A stretch of DNA of 41,454 nucleotides from Gammaproteobacteria bacterium (GCA_020445405.1 JAGRGQ010000033.1:1-41454), one strand, 5' to 3'. Positions 8,983 through 17,748 are shown, numbered from the stretch's first letter. Notes: generated by a model not told the origin, from the sequence alone. Made by a program: numbers and translations.

Positions 8983-9709
8983 CTGATTTAACGCCCCTGA
9001 CCCGATCTCTGCAGGGATGGCTTGCGGGCGCGGGTATCCGCCGTTCCATTGCCGGTTGGAATCAGATGCTTTTTCATATCTGCCTCGTCAACATCCAGAT
9101 CAAAATCCGGCTTTTTGGGCCGGGATACCCCTGCGTTGAAAGCAAGCGGGTTGCCAACTCAGGTGTTAAATGGAATCGGGTGCAGAGCCCAAATGACAAC
9201 TGCATTTATTGGATCTGCCTGCGGCGGGAGCATCCGGGCTGGATAATTGATGCGCCGCAGCATCATTCTGCATCAGCTCCCTGCAGAACGCAACTAAAAT
9301 TTACTAATTCCCTCAGAAATAGAGCTGAGACAGCGATCCGCACCGCTTCTGGAACAGGACCGCTCTCCTAATCCCCCGCAACCAGCCTTGCTGTCCGAAA
9401 TACGGGCCTGCAAGGCGCACTGCGCAGTACCGGATCCACGCGCGGGCGGCGCCGCGGCAGGGACGCTTTGCGGGCGCAACCCCCTGGCGGCCAGGCCATT
9501 TTGGCTCCCGGCTATGCTTGCGGCCCGCTGATGCAGCATCGGCTGCACAACCTCGCTGCGTCGCGCCATGAACCAAAATCGCCATGCTCACAGCCGCGCG
9601 GGATTGTGCTATTGGTTCTGAGCATTTGACGCCCCACCCATGTTCAGCTGCGGTTCAGCAATCCCCGCCTAGACTGATTGCCAGCTGGAATCAACAGGAG
9701 GAAAGAGCC
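8983..9709. other. 727-base gene-poor stretch
   Basis: No gene is supported. Directly upstream of the Rieske gene a small minus-strand ORF (8988-9077, 29 codons, ATG preceded by GAGG) might be a leader or the tail of a decayed gene; the frame stays open further upstream to about 9160. Bases 9340-9600 are GC-rich with overlapping open frames on the minus strand but no plausible protein. This part contains imperfect inverted copies of a GGCGATTTTGGTTC-like motif (9494-9507 and 9570-9583). It may be degenerate or repetitive DNA. Confidence 0.4.
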
Positions 9710-10072
9710 ATGCTGAAGCGTAAAACCATTGTCACTATCGTGTTGGGTTCTCTGTTATCCGTTGCCGTCCTGGCGCCCGCCAGCGCCGACCAGGAACGGG
9801 GCAAACGCCACAATCCCGGGGGCAGCGAACACGCCAGTGCACACTATCTGAAAACGCACCATCCCCAAAATCTCCGCGGACACAGTCACCGTCGGCCCGG
9901 CCGCATTGAGTACAGGCTCGCCTACCGCAACGACCACAGGCACTGGCGTGATCACCGCCACAATGGTAGTCACGGTCACTATCGCCATTACCGGCACGGT
10001 CATGACCATGAATTTGCCAATGGGTTGATATTTGGCGGTATCCTCGGTTACGTCGTTGGCAGCGACTATTGA
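9710..10072 (+). CDS. Small exported His-rich protein with C-terminal glycine-zipper-like segment
   Basis: 120 aa. The ATG at 9710 is preceded by AGGAGGAAAG, an excellent ribosome site; a longer in-frame start at 9584 is not supported. A Sec signal peptide covers residues 1-26 (LKRKTIV, a hydrophobic core, cleavage after APASA). The mature part is dominated by His, Arg, Asn and Tyr, with stretches such as HRHWRDHRHNGSHGHYRHYR, and ends in GLIFGGILGYVVGSDY, a short hydrophobic glycine-patterned segment. Periplasmic metal binding is plausible from the composition but unproven. No enzyme domain is recognisable. A 12-bp hairpin follows, so it is probably transcribed alone. Confidence 0.7.
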   Translation: MLKRKTIVTIVLGSLLSVAVLAPASADQERGKRHNPGGSEHASAHYLKTHHPQNLRGHSHRRPGRIEYRLAYRNDHRHWRDHRHNGSHGHYRHYRHGHDHEFANGLIFGGILGYVVGSDY

Positions 10073-10120
10073 GCCCCTCATCTTAGCCGATGCGTCTCCG
10101 GCCCCGGTAAGAGACCAAGT

Positions 10121-10156
10121 GGTCAGCACCCTGTTTCCACCACAAGGGTGCTGACC
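10121..10156 (+). terminator. Intrinsic-terminator-like hairpin after the His-rich gene
   Basis: A perfect 12-bp inverted repeat, GGTCAGCACCCT (10121-10132) and AGGGTGCTGACC (10145-10156), has a 12-base loop and lies 48 bases after the stop. CTGTTATTC follows, a poor U-tract. The rest of the 329-base gap up to the symporter gene (10157-10401) shows no other recognisable element. Confidence 0.6.
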
Positions 10157-10401
10157 CTGTTATTCAATTGAAATAAAATCGAATATATTCCGGTCCTTTG
10201 CTGGTGTCCGGCAAAGATGGTTCCGGCCTGTGTTTCTCCCTGACCGACACGGACTGTCCCGAGCGCCTGCTTGAGCACAAATAAAATTGGGCTGAGAATA
10301 GCGGGAGAATCAGGCGACAAAAGAGAGACCTGTTCCACATTTACGCGGCGGGCCAAACCGGCGTGCTGTTTGGTTTGCTTGCGAAAATTTCAGGAGTAAT
10401 C

Positions 10402-11784
10402 ATGAGTTTGATGCTTTTTATCGGGGCAATGGTGGTGATCAGCTTTCTGCTCTCACCCAGGACCCAGACCGCCGATGGTTTTTTCAAAGGCTTTTCCGAA
10501 AACGGTTCACCGCCATCGCTCTGGACGCTGGTGCTTTCGCAGGTCACCACCTGGATCTTCGCCCGCTCCCTGATGAATGCGGCGATTCTCGGTTATTTCT
10601 ACGGTATTGCCGGGGCGTTGGCCTACGCCGCCTATTACCTCAGTTTTCTCACCGGCGGACTCATTGTAGACCGCATCCGTTTTGAACACGGGCAGAACAG
10701 TATTCAGGACTTTCTGCGCGATCAGTTCGGCCGTCTCGGCACCGGCACCTATAATGTCGTGGTCGCCGTGAGACTTTTGAGCGAAGTGTTTGCAAACCTG
10801 CTGGTGATCGGTGTGCTGTTCGGCGCTGCCGGCTCCAACGCTTATACATTCGGCGTGATCTCCATCGCGATACTCACTCTGGGCTACTCCATGCTGGGTG
10901 GACTGCGCGCCTCGCTGCGCACCGATGTATTTCAGACGATCGTGTTGATCGGCGTGCTGTTGATATTGTTCGTGCAGACTCTGGCCGGCGACGGCTTCTC
11001 CCTGGCTGCGGTAATGGGTTCCAGCCCGGATGCGGCCGGTCCGGGCTGGGTACTGCTGGTTGTGGCGATGCTGCAGATATGGAGCTATCCGATGCACGAC
11101 CCGGTCATGATGGACCGGGGCTTCCTGGCCGACCGTACCACTACCAGACGCAGTTTCTTTCACGCCACCTGGATCTCGATCATCGGAATACTCATTTTCG
11201 GATTGCTTGGAGTCCACGCAGGCCTCCTCAAAACTGAAGGCGAAGCGTTGGTCTCCACGCTGACCCGGCTGTTCGGCGAACCGACCATGCTGCTGTTCAA
11301 CGCGGCACTGGTAATCTCCGCTCTCTCGACGCTGGACTCCACCTTTTCCAGCGCCGCGAAGCTCACCGTCGTCGACATGAAACTGGCCGCTCAACTTCCC
11401 CGCAACGGGCGCATTGCCATGGCCCTGTTTCTGCTCGGCGGCCTGATATTCCTGTTCCTCGGCAGTAAGGATCTTTTCGCCGCGGTGGCAGTCAGCGGCA
11501 CCGCGTCCATGTTTCTGGCGCCGGTGGTTTTTTTCTGCATTCTGGGCAGGCGCCGCGTTGCCCGCTGGTCGTACGCAATAGCATTCTGCTGCGCCATGGC
11601 CGCGGGGATTGTCTATATGCTGGAGGCAGGCGGATATACCGCGTTGCTGGAACCGCTGTTTGGCGTCAGCCACAAATACGCCAAACTGCTGATTCTTTGT
11701 GTCGGCGTGCTGGCTGCGGGTTGTATCGCCTTCGCACTGGGATTGCGCACCGTTGAGTTCAAGGAAAGCAAGGAGTTGGCGTGA
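10402..11784 (+). CDS. Sodium:solute symporter (SSS) family permease
   Basis: 460 aa from the ATG at 10402, which has AGGAG five bases upstream; an in-frame start at 10363 would add 13 residues without a ribosome site. About 12-13 hydrophobic segments span the protein. SSS-type features include TLVLSQVTTWIFARSLMNAA near the first helices, GGLRASLRTDVFQTIVL in the middle and ALVISALSTLDSTFSSAAKL, which resembles the Na+-binding region of helix 8. The substrate is unknown; SSS members carry sugars, amino acids, organic acids, urea or ions. The stop codon overlaps the start of the next gene (GTGA), implying translational coupling with a metallophosphoesterase-like protein that may regulate or process the same substrate. 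Confidence 0.82.
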   Translation: MSLMLFIGAMVVISFLLSPRTQTADGFFKGFSENGSPPSLWTLVLSQVTTWIFARSLMNAAILGYFYGIAGALAYAAYYLSFLTGGLIVDRIRFEHGQNSIQDFLRDQFGRLGTGTYNVVVAVRLLSEVFANLLVIGVLFGAAGSNAYTFGVISIAILTLGYSMLGGLRASLRTDVFQTIVLIGVLLILFVQTLAGDGFSLAAVMGSSPDAAGPGWVLLVVAMLQIWSYPMHDPVMMDRGFLADRTTTRRSFFHATWISIIGILIFGLLGVHAGLLKTEGEALVSTLTRLFGEPTMLLFNAALVISALSTLDSTFSSAAKLTVVDMKLAAQLPRNGRIAMALFLLGGLIFLFLGSKDLFAAVAVSGTASMFLAPVVFFCILGRRRVARWSYAIAFCCAMAAGIVYMLEAGGYTALLEPLFGVSHKYAKLLILCVGVLAAGCIAFALGLRTVEFKESKELA

Positions 11785-12674
11785 CCGGAGCCGATGCCGA
11801 ACTGCCTGCGGCGCTCGATCTGGGTGAACTTACCGGTCCGCTGTTGGTTTTCGGCGGGCCCTATTCAAACCTGGAGGCGACCCGGGCTTTGCGCCGGATA
11901 GCGTCCGAACGGCGCATTCCGGCACATCAGTGCATCTGCACCGGCGATCTGGTGGCGTACTGCGCCGATCCGGTTGCGACGGTAAAGGAGATACGGGATT
12001 GGGGTGTGCGGATTGTGATGGGCAACTGTGAAGAGTCGCTGGCGGCAGGTGCAGCGGACTGTGGCTGCGGGTTCGATCAGGGCAGCAGATGCAACCTGCT
12101 CTCCGGACAGTGGTTCGCCTACGCCAGCACGTTGATCGATGACGATACGCGGCACTGGATGGCCACACTACCCAGACGCCTGGAGTTCACGTTCAACGGT
12201 CTGCGCCTGGCTGTGGTCCACGGGGGAACGGCGCAGATAAACCGCTTCCTGTTCGCCTCGCATAACGACGCCGATTTTCGGCAGGAGCTGGAACGCCTCG
12301 GCGTAGACGGCGTACTCGCGGGGCACAGCGGTATTCCGTTCACCCGGCAGACCGGAGGCTCTCTCTGGCACAATGCCGGCGTGATCGGCATGCCCGCCAA
12401 CGACGGCAGCAAACAGACCTGGTACAGCCTGCTGGAGAGCGCCGGACCGGGCCAGGTGCGAATCGGTCATCATCGGTTGCACTACGATGCAGCGACCGCC
12501 GCCGGAAAAATGCGGCAGGCCGGCCTGACCGGCGGTTACCAGGATGCGCTGGAAACCGGATTGTGGCCAAGCCTGGATGTGCTGCCAGAGCAGGAAAAGA
12601 GCGAGACCGGCCGGGCACTCAATATCGACCAGCGGATCTGGCCGCACCACCACCCGCAGCACACCGCGCGCTGA
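11781..12674 (+). CDS. Metallophosphoesterase-like protein with altered motif I
   Basis: 297 aa. The GTG at 11781 overlaps the symporter stop by four bases and has AAGGAG six bases upstream. Calcineurin-like phosphoesterase motifs are recognisable: CTGDLVAYCADP (Asp56), MGNCEE (Asn82), VVHGG (His147) and AGHSGIPF (His182). Motif I, normally Asp-x-His as in SDIHSNLEA, reads GGPYSNLEA (residues 25-33): the Asp is Gly26 and the His is Tyr28. One metal site should therefore be weakened or lost. A Cys-rich patch, DCGCGF with a nearby Cys104, is an added oddity. It may be a noncatalytic regulator or a divergent mono-metal enzyme. Coupling to the SSS permease suggests a joint role. Confidence 0.75.
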   Translation: MTGADAELPAALDLGELTGPLLVFGGPYSNLEATRALRRIASERRIPAHQCICTGDLVAYCADPVATVKEIRDWGVRIVMGNCEESLAAGAADCGCGFDQGSRCNLLSGQWFAYASTLIDDDTRHWMATLPRRLEFTFNGLRLAVVHGGTAQINRFLFASHNDADFRQELERLGVDGVLAGHSGIPFTRQTGGSLWHNAGVIGMPANDGSKQTWYSLLESAGPGQVRIGHHRLHYDAATAAGKMRQAGLTGGYQDALETGLWPSLDVLPEQEKSETGRALNIDQRIWPHHHPQHTAR

Positions 12675-12685
12675 TCCTGATCTCT

Positions 12686-13549
12686 TTACAGCCCGATCAG
12701 GTCAAGCAGCAGCCGCAGCAACATACTCTCCGGCCGGGCCAGCTGCTCCACCAGCGTGAAGTGATTGAGCCCTTCGAGTGCCTGATAACGGACGGGGACA
12801 CCCAGCCCGCCCCAGACCCTGGCAAACGTCCGGCTCTGGCGGTGAAACTCGGCGCTCTCATCGCCGCCGACCGCCAGCAGCAGCGGCACCTTGCACCGTG
12901 GCTGCGCCAGGATCGGAGAGTTGCATCTGGCGCTCTCGATATCAAGACCCAGCGCATCGTTGATAGCAGTGTGGATCAAGGGTTCCAGATCGAACAAACC
13001 GCTGATTGCGAGTCCGGAGCGGAGGTCTGCGGATTCAAATCCGGGTTCAATGCCTTCCCACTCCACGGCCAGCAGCATCGCGATCAACTGACCGCCGGCG
13101 GAATGTCCGCAAAGATGAATCCGTCCGGTATCCACGCCGTACGCCGCTGCGTTGCGGGTGAGCCATAGAAGCGCGCGCCGTATCTGTCGGACGATCTGAT
13201 CCATCGCTACCGCCGGACAGAGATCGTAACCGGGAATCGCAACCGCAACGCCGTGCGCAACCAGCTCCCCGGCGATAAAACTGAAGTCGCTTTTCCCCAT
13301 TGCCTGCCAGTATCCGCCGTGAATGAAAATCAGCAGCGGCGGCTGATTCACGGCCGGAATGAAAAGGTCAAGTTTCTCGCCGGGAGAGTTCCCGTAGCGA
13401 AGATCGAGCCTGCAGTTGGCACTGGCGCGATAAGCAGCGCTCAGTTCCCGCCAGTGCCGAAAGATCAGCGGGTGCTCCGGAACCGCTGCGCGTGCGCTGT
13501 ATTGGGACTGGAGTTGGTCCGGGGTATAGCCGCGATAGACTGATGTCAT
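12686..13549 (-). CDS. Alpha/beta hydrolase, kynurenine-formamidase/esterase type
   Basis: 287 aa from the ATG at 13549; a TTG at 13567 would add six residues. An oxyanion-hole motif HGGYW (77-81) and nucleophile elbow GHSAGG (Ser150) place it in the hormone-sensitive-lipase/kynurenine-formamidase-like group of serine hydrolases. Probable acid and base residues lie in GGDESAEF and GLNHFTL near the C-terminus. No signal peptide is visible, so it is likely cytoplasmic. The substrate is not predictable: kynurenine pathway genes are not in the window, so arylformamidase activity is only one option. It is convergent with the metallophosphoesterase gene, with 11 bases between the stops. Confidence 0.78.
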   Translation of the reverse strand: MTSVYRGYTPDQLQSQYSARAAVPEHPLIFRHWRELSAAYRASANCRLDLRYGNSPGEKLDLFIPAVNQPPLLIFIHGGYWQAMGKSDFSFIAGELVAHGVAVAIPGYDLCPAVAMDQIVRQIRRALLWLTRNAAAYGVDTGRIHLCGHSAGGQLIAMLLAVEWEGIEPGFESADLRSGLAISGLFDLEPLIHTAINDALGLDIESARCNSPILAQPRCKVPLLLAVGGDESAEFHRQSRTFARVWGGLGVPVRYQALEGLNHFTLVEQLARPESMLLRLLLDLIGL

Positions 13550-13603
13550 AGCTGATCTGCCGGGCAAAACGGGCTTTGGATGTAGTCAGCCAGAAGCCGA
13601 TGA

Positions 13604-14005
13604 TTAATCGCGCTTCAGTGGTGTCACCGTTGCGCTTGCGGTTTTCTGCTGCCGCTGCGCCATGAGCGCCAGCGCCTTGAGGAATTCGCTCTGCAGGCGA
13701 CTCATGATATCACTGCTTTTTGCATTGTAGTGAACGCATGTGTAGGTCACCGGTGCGTCTAAATTTTTACGCTCGCCGGGCCGGAAATCACGCCACGAAA
13801 GCTCGATCATCCTGGGCCCCTGGCCATCTACAAACGCCACCTCCTCGAGATCGATGATGCCCAGGTACTGCATGCTGCGGATGGGAACGAACAGCGTGCC
13901 GTTCTGCTCGCGGCTGAGCAGCAGTCGAATAAGGCGGTAATGATCGGCCGGCAGTGTGCGCAGCTCGCGCCTGAGTTCAGGGCCGCGTTCGAAACGGATG
14001 TCCAT
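13604..14005 (-). CDS. Uncharacterised protein downstream of cbbO
   Basis: 133 aa; I do not recognise a family. It is charged and has no signal peptide or membrane segment. It begins MDIRFERGPELRRELRTLPA and ends in a Lys/Gln/Thr-rich tail. The centre has alternating beta-like strands (TLFVPIRSMQYLGIIDLEEV and a WRDFRPGERKNLD block), and the second half looks helical. It starts 119 bases after the cbbO stop on the same strand, so it could be the last gene of the cbb operon or independent. Codon use looks like the neighbouring genes, and the minus-strand frame is open throughout with an ATG start, which supports it being real. Confidence 0.6.
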   Translation of the reverse strand: MDIRFERGPELRRELRTLPADHYRLIRLLLSREQNGTLFVPIRSMQYLGIIDLEEVAFVDGQGPRMIELSWRDFRPGERKNLDAPVTYTCVHYNAKSSDIMSRLQSEFLKALALMAQRQQKTASATVTPLKRD

Positions 14006-14124
14006 ACTGTAATTTACCCGGGACGCAGAGCGCGTTTACCATGCCTGAGTTGTCGCTTGAATTAAACGTACCGCCATCGGTGTCATACAGTATTCCGCCG
14101 CATTGCTCACCCGGCTGCATGAAA

Positions 14125-16455
14125 TCACGACGTCAGCGTTGCGAACAGCACCGGAAGTTTTTCCGGCAACCGCTGTACATTATCGATTATCGTATAGTTA
14201 TTGGTGCCGAAAATACGCTTGACGTAGTTATCCGCGTTGGCATCCAGGGTCAGACAGTAGCTGAGCACCCCTTTGCTGTAGAGCTCCTCGACAGCCTTCT
14301 TGGCGTCGTGACGCAGATGCTGCGGGTCGCGTTCGTCGATATCGGCAGGTTCTCCATCGGTGACGATCAACAACAGCTTGCGCCGCTCGGGCTGCCTGAG
14401 CAGATGCTGCCCGGCATGGCGCATCGCTGCGCCCATGCGCGTGGACAGGCCGCCCTGCATGCCGGCCAGCCGCGCTTTCGCGTCATTGTCGAAGTGTTGA
14501 TTGAAATCCTTGAATCGAAAGTACTGCACATCGTGGCGGCCATCCGAAGCGAACCCGTGCAGAGCGAACGGATCACCGATGCCGTTGATCGCAGTGGCAA
14601 CCAGCGTCGACGCCTCCCGGGTGAGCTGCAGCACGGTCTTGTCTGAACCTTCCACGGTTTCGTTGGTCGACTCGGAGAGGTCCATCAACACGACGACCGC
14701 AAGATCCCGGTTTTTCAGAACATTGCGCATGGTAATTCGAGGGTTGGGCTGCTGGCCCATGCGGAGCGCAACCATGGCGTCGATGGCGGCATTGATATCG
14801 ATCTCTTCGCCGTCTTCCATATTACGCACGCGTTGCACGCCTGCCGGTGTCAACAGGTCGATGATCTGCTTGATACGATGCGCTACGGGTTTGTACTCGA
14901 GAATGATATCGTCGATTGTCGCGGGGTCGCCCTTGGGCTGCCGGCGCTCGTAAACCGTCGCCCAATCGGGTCGATGCAACTGAATCTGATAGTCCCACTC
15001 CTGGTAGTGAAACGGCTCGGATACCGGTTCTTTGCCCCACATCTGATTGTAGCTGACCCCTTCGTCCTCATAGGGGAAGAGCTCGGTTTCGCAGGTCCAG
15101 ATCTCCTGTGCATCGTCGCCGGCCAGTTCACAGTCAACCTCGTTGATCATCTCCATCACGCTGACCCTGCGCCGGACCTGGCGTTGACTGGCCGCCAGAT
15201 ACTGCACCCCCCGGTTCCAGTCAAACTCCTCGAACTCCCAGACGAAGCGGTTGTCGTCCCGGTAAGGTATCCGGATACGCTCAAGGATGCGCAGGCTGGG
15301 CACCGCTTTGCGCGCTGACAGCAGATTGAACAGATCGATACCCAGGTTCCATGAGAATTGGTTGTCATCCTGGTGTTGTTCGATCTCCTGGTGAAAACGA
15401 TTGGCCAGCAAGTTCAACTCTTCATCTTCCGAGCGCTCGGACGAATCCAGCAATAACAGCGCAAACCGCTCGAGCAGCGGCACAGTCGGATGCTCCGCGG
15501 GATCTGCGTGTTCGACCAACAGCAGCGAGCGCCAAAGCTTTTTCAGCCCCGGAAACTCTCTGATCGCCTTGTACTCGACGCGCGCATCCTCCACCAGACC
15601 GATAAAGAACATCTGCGCCGGACTGAGCTGTTGCGCCGAAATTCGCGCGCGCGTGTAGCAGAGGTGCGCGGCCATGTGGGCCGACGTCGCGCGGTAGAGT
15701 TCGAGACCGGATATTTCACCGATAGCGTCGACGGCATCGGGCATATGTACAACATGCCGCTCGATATACGGCTTGAAATCGGTATAGTCCGCTCCCGTCG
15801 GCCGCAGGAAAAAATCACGCCCCCAGAGCGCCCTCAGGTAGAAGTTCAGCTTGCGCTGAGTGTCGATAAAAAGTGTGCCTTTGCGCTCCTTCTGCAGTAC
15901 CGCAAGACTGTCGCGCGATTCCAGATTGAAGTAGGCGGTCAGATTCTGAAAATCCCGGCGGTAGGCCTGGGCGCCAAAATTGGCCCAGCGGCGCAGACCG
16001 CTCAGCGTCAGCTTGGAGAGCAGTTCGTCTATGTGGCCGAGCATTGGCCGCAGTCCGCGTGCAGCGGTTGCCGAGAGCTGGTGGATCAGGGTCAGATAGC
16101 CACGCAGCAGTTCCGCGTCGCCGAGCCGCCGTGCCGCGGTTGGCAGGCTGTTGAAAAGCAGTGCAATCACCTCACCGGAGGTCATCGACGACAACTTCAT
16201 CGCCGCCCCGATGCAGTCGGTGATGATATCCTCGCCGCACTCCCGCACCACCAGCGGCATCACTTCAAGATATGAGATCACCAGATCCTTGCCGCGCCGC
16301 AGGTTGTATAGTCCCTTCGCCCCCTCCAGGTAATTCTGCAGCCCGGTGGGTGACATCACATGCGCCGCCTCCGAGAAGCTGCCCTCCAGCATGTCTCTGA
16401 TCTCTGGAGCGGTATCCTGCAGATAGGCTTGGTAATCTTCGAGTTTTATCGCCAT
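14125..16455 (-). CDS. cbbO: CbbO, von Willebrand A subunit of the RuBisCO activase
   Basis: 776 aa. CbbO works with the AAA+ protein CbbQ as a RuBisCO activase: CbbO binds the large subunit through its C-terminal VWA domain, and the CbbQ ring remodels the active site to release inhibitory sugar phosphates (known from Acidithiobacillus work). The VWA domain occupies roughly residues 585-775. The metal-ion-dependent adhesion motif DxSxS is intact as DLSES (Asp592, Ser594, Ser596), and LLLIVTDGEPADI supplies a later MIDAS Asp. The N-terminal 500 residues are helical and NorD-like, with no other catalytic motif seen. It follows cbbQ with a 67-base gap. No stop or frameshift interrupts it. Confidence 0.92.
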   Translation of the reverse strand: MAIKLEDYQAYLQDTAPEIRDMLEGSFSEAAHVMSPTGLQNYLEGAKGLYNLRRGKDLVISYLEVMPLVVRECGEDIITDCIGAAMKLSSMTSGEVIALLFNSLPTAARRLGDAELLRGYLTLIHQLSATAARGLRPMLGHIDELLSKLTLSGLRRWANFGAQAYRRDFQNLTAYFNLESRDSLAVLQKERKGTLFIDTQRKLNFYLRALWGRDFFLRPTGADYTDFKPYIERHVVHMPDAVDAIGEISGLELYRATSAHMAAHLCYTRARISAQQLSPAQMFFIGLVEDARVEYKAIREFPGLKKLWRSLLLVEHADPAEHPTVPLLERFALLLLDSSERSEDEELNLLANRFHQEIEQHQDDNQFSWNLGIDLFNLLSARKAVPSLRILERIRIPYRDDNRFVWEFEEFDWNRGVQYLAASQRQVRRRVSVMEMINEVDCELAGDDAQEIWTCETELFPYEDEGVSYNQMWGKEPVSEPFHYQEWDYQIQLHRPDWATVYERRQPKGDPATIDDIILEYKPVAHRIKQIIDLLTPAGVQRVRNMEDGEEIDINAAIDAMVALRMGQQPNPRITMRNVLKNRDLAVVVLMDLSESTNETVEGSDKTVLQLTREASTLVATAINGIGDPFALHGFASDGRHDVQYFRFKDFNQHFDNDAKARLAGMQGGLSTRMGAAMRHAGQHLLRQPERRKLLLIVTDGEPADIDERDPQHLRHDAKKAVEELYSKGVLSYCLTLDANADNYVKRIFGTNNYTIIDNVQRLPEKLPVLFATLTS

Positions 16456-16522
16456 AGGTCAGTTACTCGGCACCGCACCCGGGGAAGCAGCTCAGGGTCG
16501 CGGTAAATCCAAACGCGAGGTC

Positions 16523-17332
16523 TCAACCAAAAAAAGTATGAACGGCTGCGTTCAGGGTGTCCCGCATATCCGGATCGTCGGTCAATGGCGTCACCATGGT
16601 CATCGAACAGGCGGCAACGGGTTCGACACCCTTGTGAATCAATTGACCCGAATAGACCAGCAGCCGGGTTGAGATACCTTCGTCCAGGCCGTGTCCCTTG
16701 AGATTGCGCGCACGATGAGCGATCTGAACCAGTTTGTGCGCGGTACCCTTATCCACACCTGACTCTTCGGCGACGATATCCGTCTCGACCGCCTCTTCCG
16801 GGTAGTTGAAATCCAGACCGCCGAAGCGTTGTTTTGTGGACTGTTTTAAATCTTTCATCAAGCTCTGATAGCCCGGGTTGTAAGAGATAACCAGTTGAAA
16901 ATCCGCATGTGCCTGGATCAACTCGCCCTTCTTGTCCAACGGCAGGGTGCGCCGGTGATCGGTCAGCGGGTGGATCACGACCGTGGTGTCCTGGCGTGCC
17001 TCCACCACCTCATCCAGATAACAGATTGCACCCAGGCGCGCAGCGGTGGTGAGCGGACCATCCTGCCATTTGGTGCCGTCCTTGTCCAGCAGAAAGCGCC
17101 CCACCAGGTCCGAAGCCGTCATGTCTTCGTTGCAGGCGACGGTAATCAGCGGACGCTCCAGTCTCCAGGCCATATACTCCACGAAGCGGGACTTGCCGCA
17201 GCCGGTCGGGCCTTTGAGCATCATCGGCATACGTGCTTTATAAGCCGCTTCATAAAGCGCCACTTCATCGCCAACGGGTCTATAGAACGGTTCCTGTTTG
17301 ATTTTGTATTGCTCAATATCCACTGCAGACAT
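16523..17332 (-). CDS. cbbQ: CbbQ, MoxR-type AAA+ RuBisCO activase ATPase
   Basis: 269 aa, the usual CbbQ/NirQ/NorQ size. Walker A is GPTGCGKS (41-48), Walker B is [10 protein letters not shown] (Asp107, Glu108), and sensor-type sequences such as [12 protein letters not shown] and the arginine-rich [10 protein letters not shown] follow. It forms hexameric rings that bind CbbO and use ATP to reactivate inhibited RuBisCO. Placement between cbbS and cbbO, rather than next to nor or nir genes, argues for CbbQ over NorQ. The ATG at 17332 gives the conserved short N-terminus; GTGAAAAATG precedes it. The gap to the upstream small gene is 50 bases. Confidence 0.93.
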   Translation of the reverse strand: MSAVDIEQYKIKQEPFYRPVGDEVALYEAAYKARMPMMLKGPTGCGKSRFVEYMAWRLERPLITVACNEDMTASDLVGRFLLDKDGTKWQDGPLTTAARLGAICYLDEVVEARQDTTVVIHPLTDHRRTLPLDKKGELIQAHADFQLVISYNPGYQSLMKDLKQSTKQRFGGLDFNYPEEAVETDIVAEESGVDKGTAHKLVQIAHRARNLKGHGLDEGISTRLLVYSGQLIHKGVEPVAACSMTMVTPLTDDPDMRDTLNAAVHTFFG

Positions 17333-17382
17333 TTTTCACCTTCCAGGCTCTCAATTGCATGATGCCGACAACCCTGCACTCA

Positions 17383-17694
17383 TCAGTCTTCATCGTTCGT
17401 TTCAATTTCACCGCTCCAGCCCGCTGCTCGCGCGCGCTCGATCGCTTCACCGTGAAATCTCCGGTGGCGCTCACGCAGCTCCTCTGGCAGGTTGCTGAAA
17501 AGGCAGCCATATTTGTCCCACTCATCGTTTACCCTGTGCAACAGGCTGTTGATGCCGGCCATATTCCATCCTGCACAGGTTTGGGTTTCCGGAATCAGAC
17601 CGAATACCCAGGCGTCACGAATCATCTTGCCGATGACAGTCATGCCACCGTACACATCCTGGTCAACACCTACATAAGTCTGTGGTTTCGTCAT
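17383..17694 (-). CDS. Small uncharacterised protein between cbbS and cbbQ
   Basis: 103 aa from the ATG at 17694. A longer frame starting at 17736 would begin inside the terminator hairpin that follows cbbS, so the ATG is preferred. The protein has no signal peptide and no recognised catalytic motif. Notable stretches are TYVGVDQDVYGGMTVIGKMI, DAWVFGLIPETQTCAGWNMA and a charged helical C-terminal part rich in Arg and Glu. I believe similar small genes occur at this position in other cbbLS-QO operons, but this is memory and not a search. The location suggests a role in RuBisCO assembly or activation. Confidence 0.72.
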   Translation of the reverse strand: MTKPQTYVGVDQDVYGGMTVIGKMIRDAWVFGLIPETQTCAGWNMAGINSLLHRVNDEWDKYGCLFSNLPEELRERHRRFHGEAIERARAAGWSGEIETNDED

Positions 17695-17713
17695 GGTTTT
17701 CGCGGATCCCAGG

Positions 17714-17748
17714 AAAAAGCCCCCGGCCGACACCAACCGGGCGGGGGC
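17714..17748 (-). terminator. Intrinsic terminator or attenuator after cbbS
   Basis: On the minus strand, GCCCCCG (17748-17742) pairs with CGGGGGC (17725-17719), and a run of five T follows immediately (17718-17714). This is a classical GC stem plus U-tract. Because cbbQ and cbbO lie beyond it on the same strand, it probably lets most transcription stop after cbbLS and only a fraction continue to the activase genes. Confidence 0.75.

Noticed and set aside
9570-9584. 15-base sequence GAACCAAAATCGCCA repeated at 17752-17766
   Set aside because: About one such 15-base match is expected by chance in 41 kb on both strands; flanks do not align, so no repeat family is claimed.
9294-9591. Two overlapping minus-strand ORFs of about 91 codons
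   Set aside because: GC-rich stretch open in several frames, Ala/Arg-rich products without recognisable features and no ribosome sites.
16749-16757. Exact DnaA box TTATCCACA
   Set aside because: Isolated and inside the cbbQ coding region; expected by chance in a window of this size.
17695-17736. Longer start for the small gene between cbbS and cbbQ
   Set aside because: The extra codons fall in the terminator stem and U-tract after cbbS.
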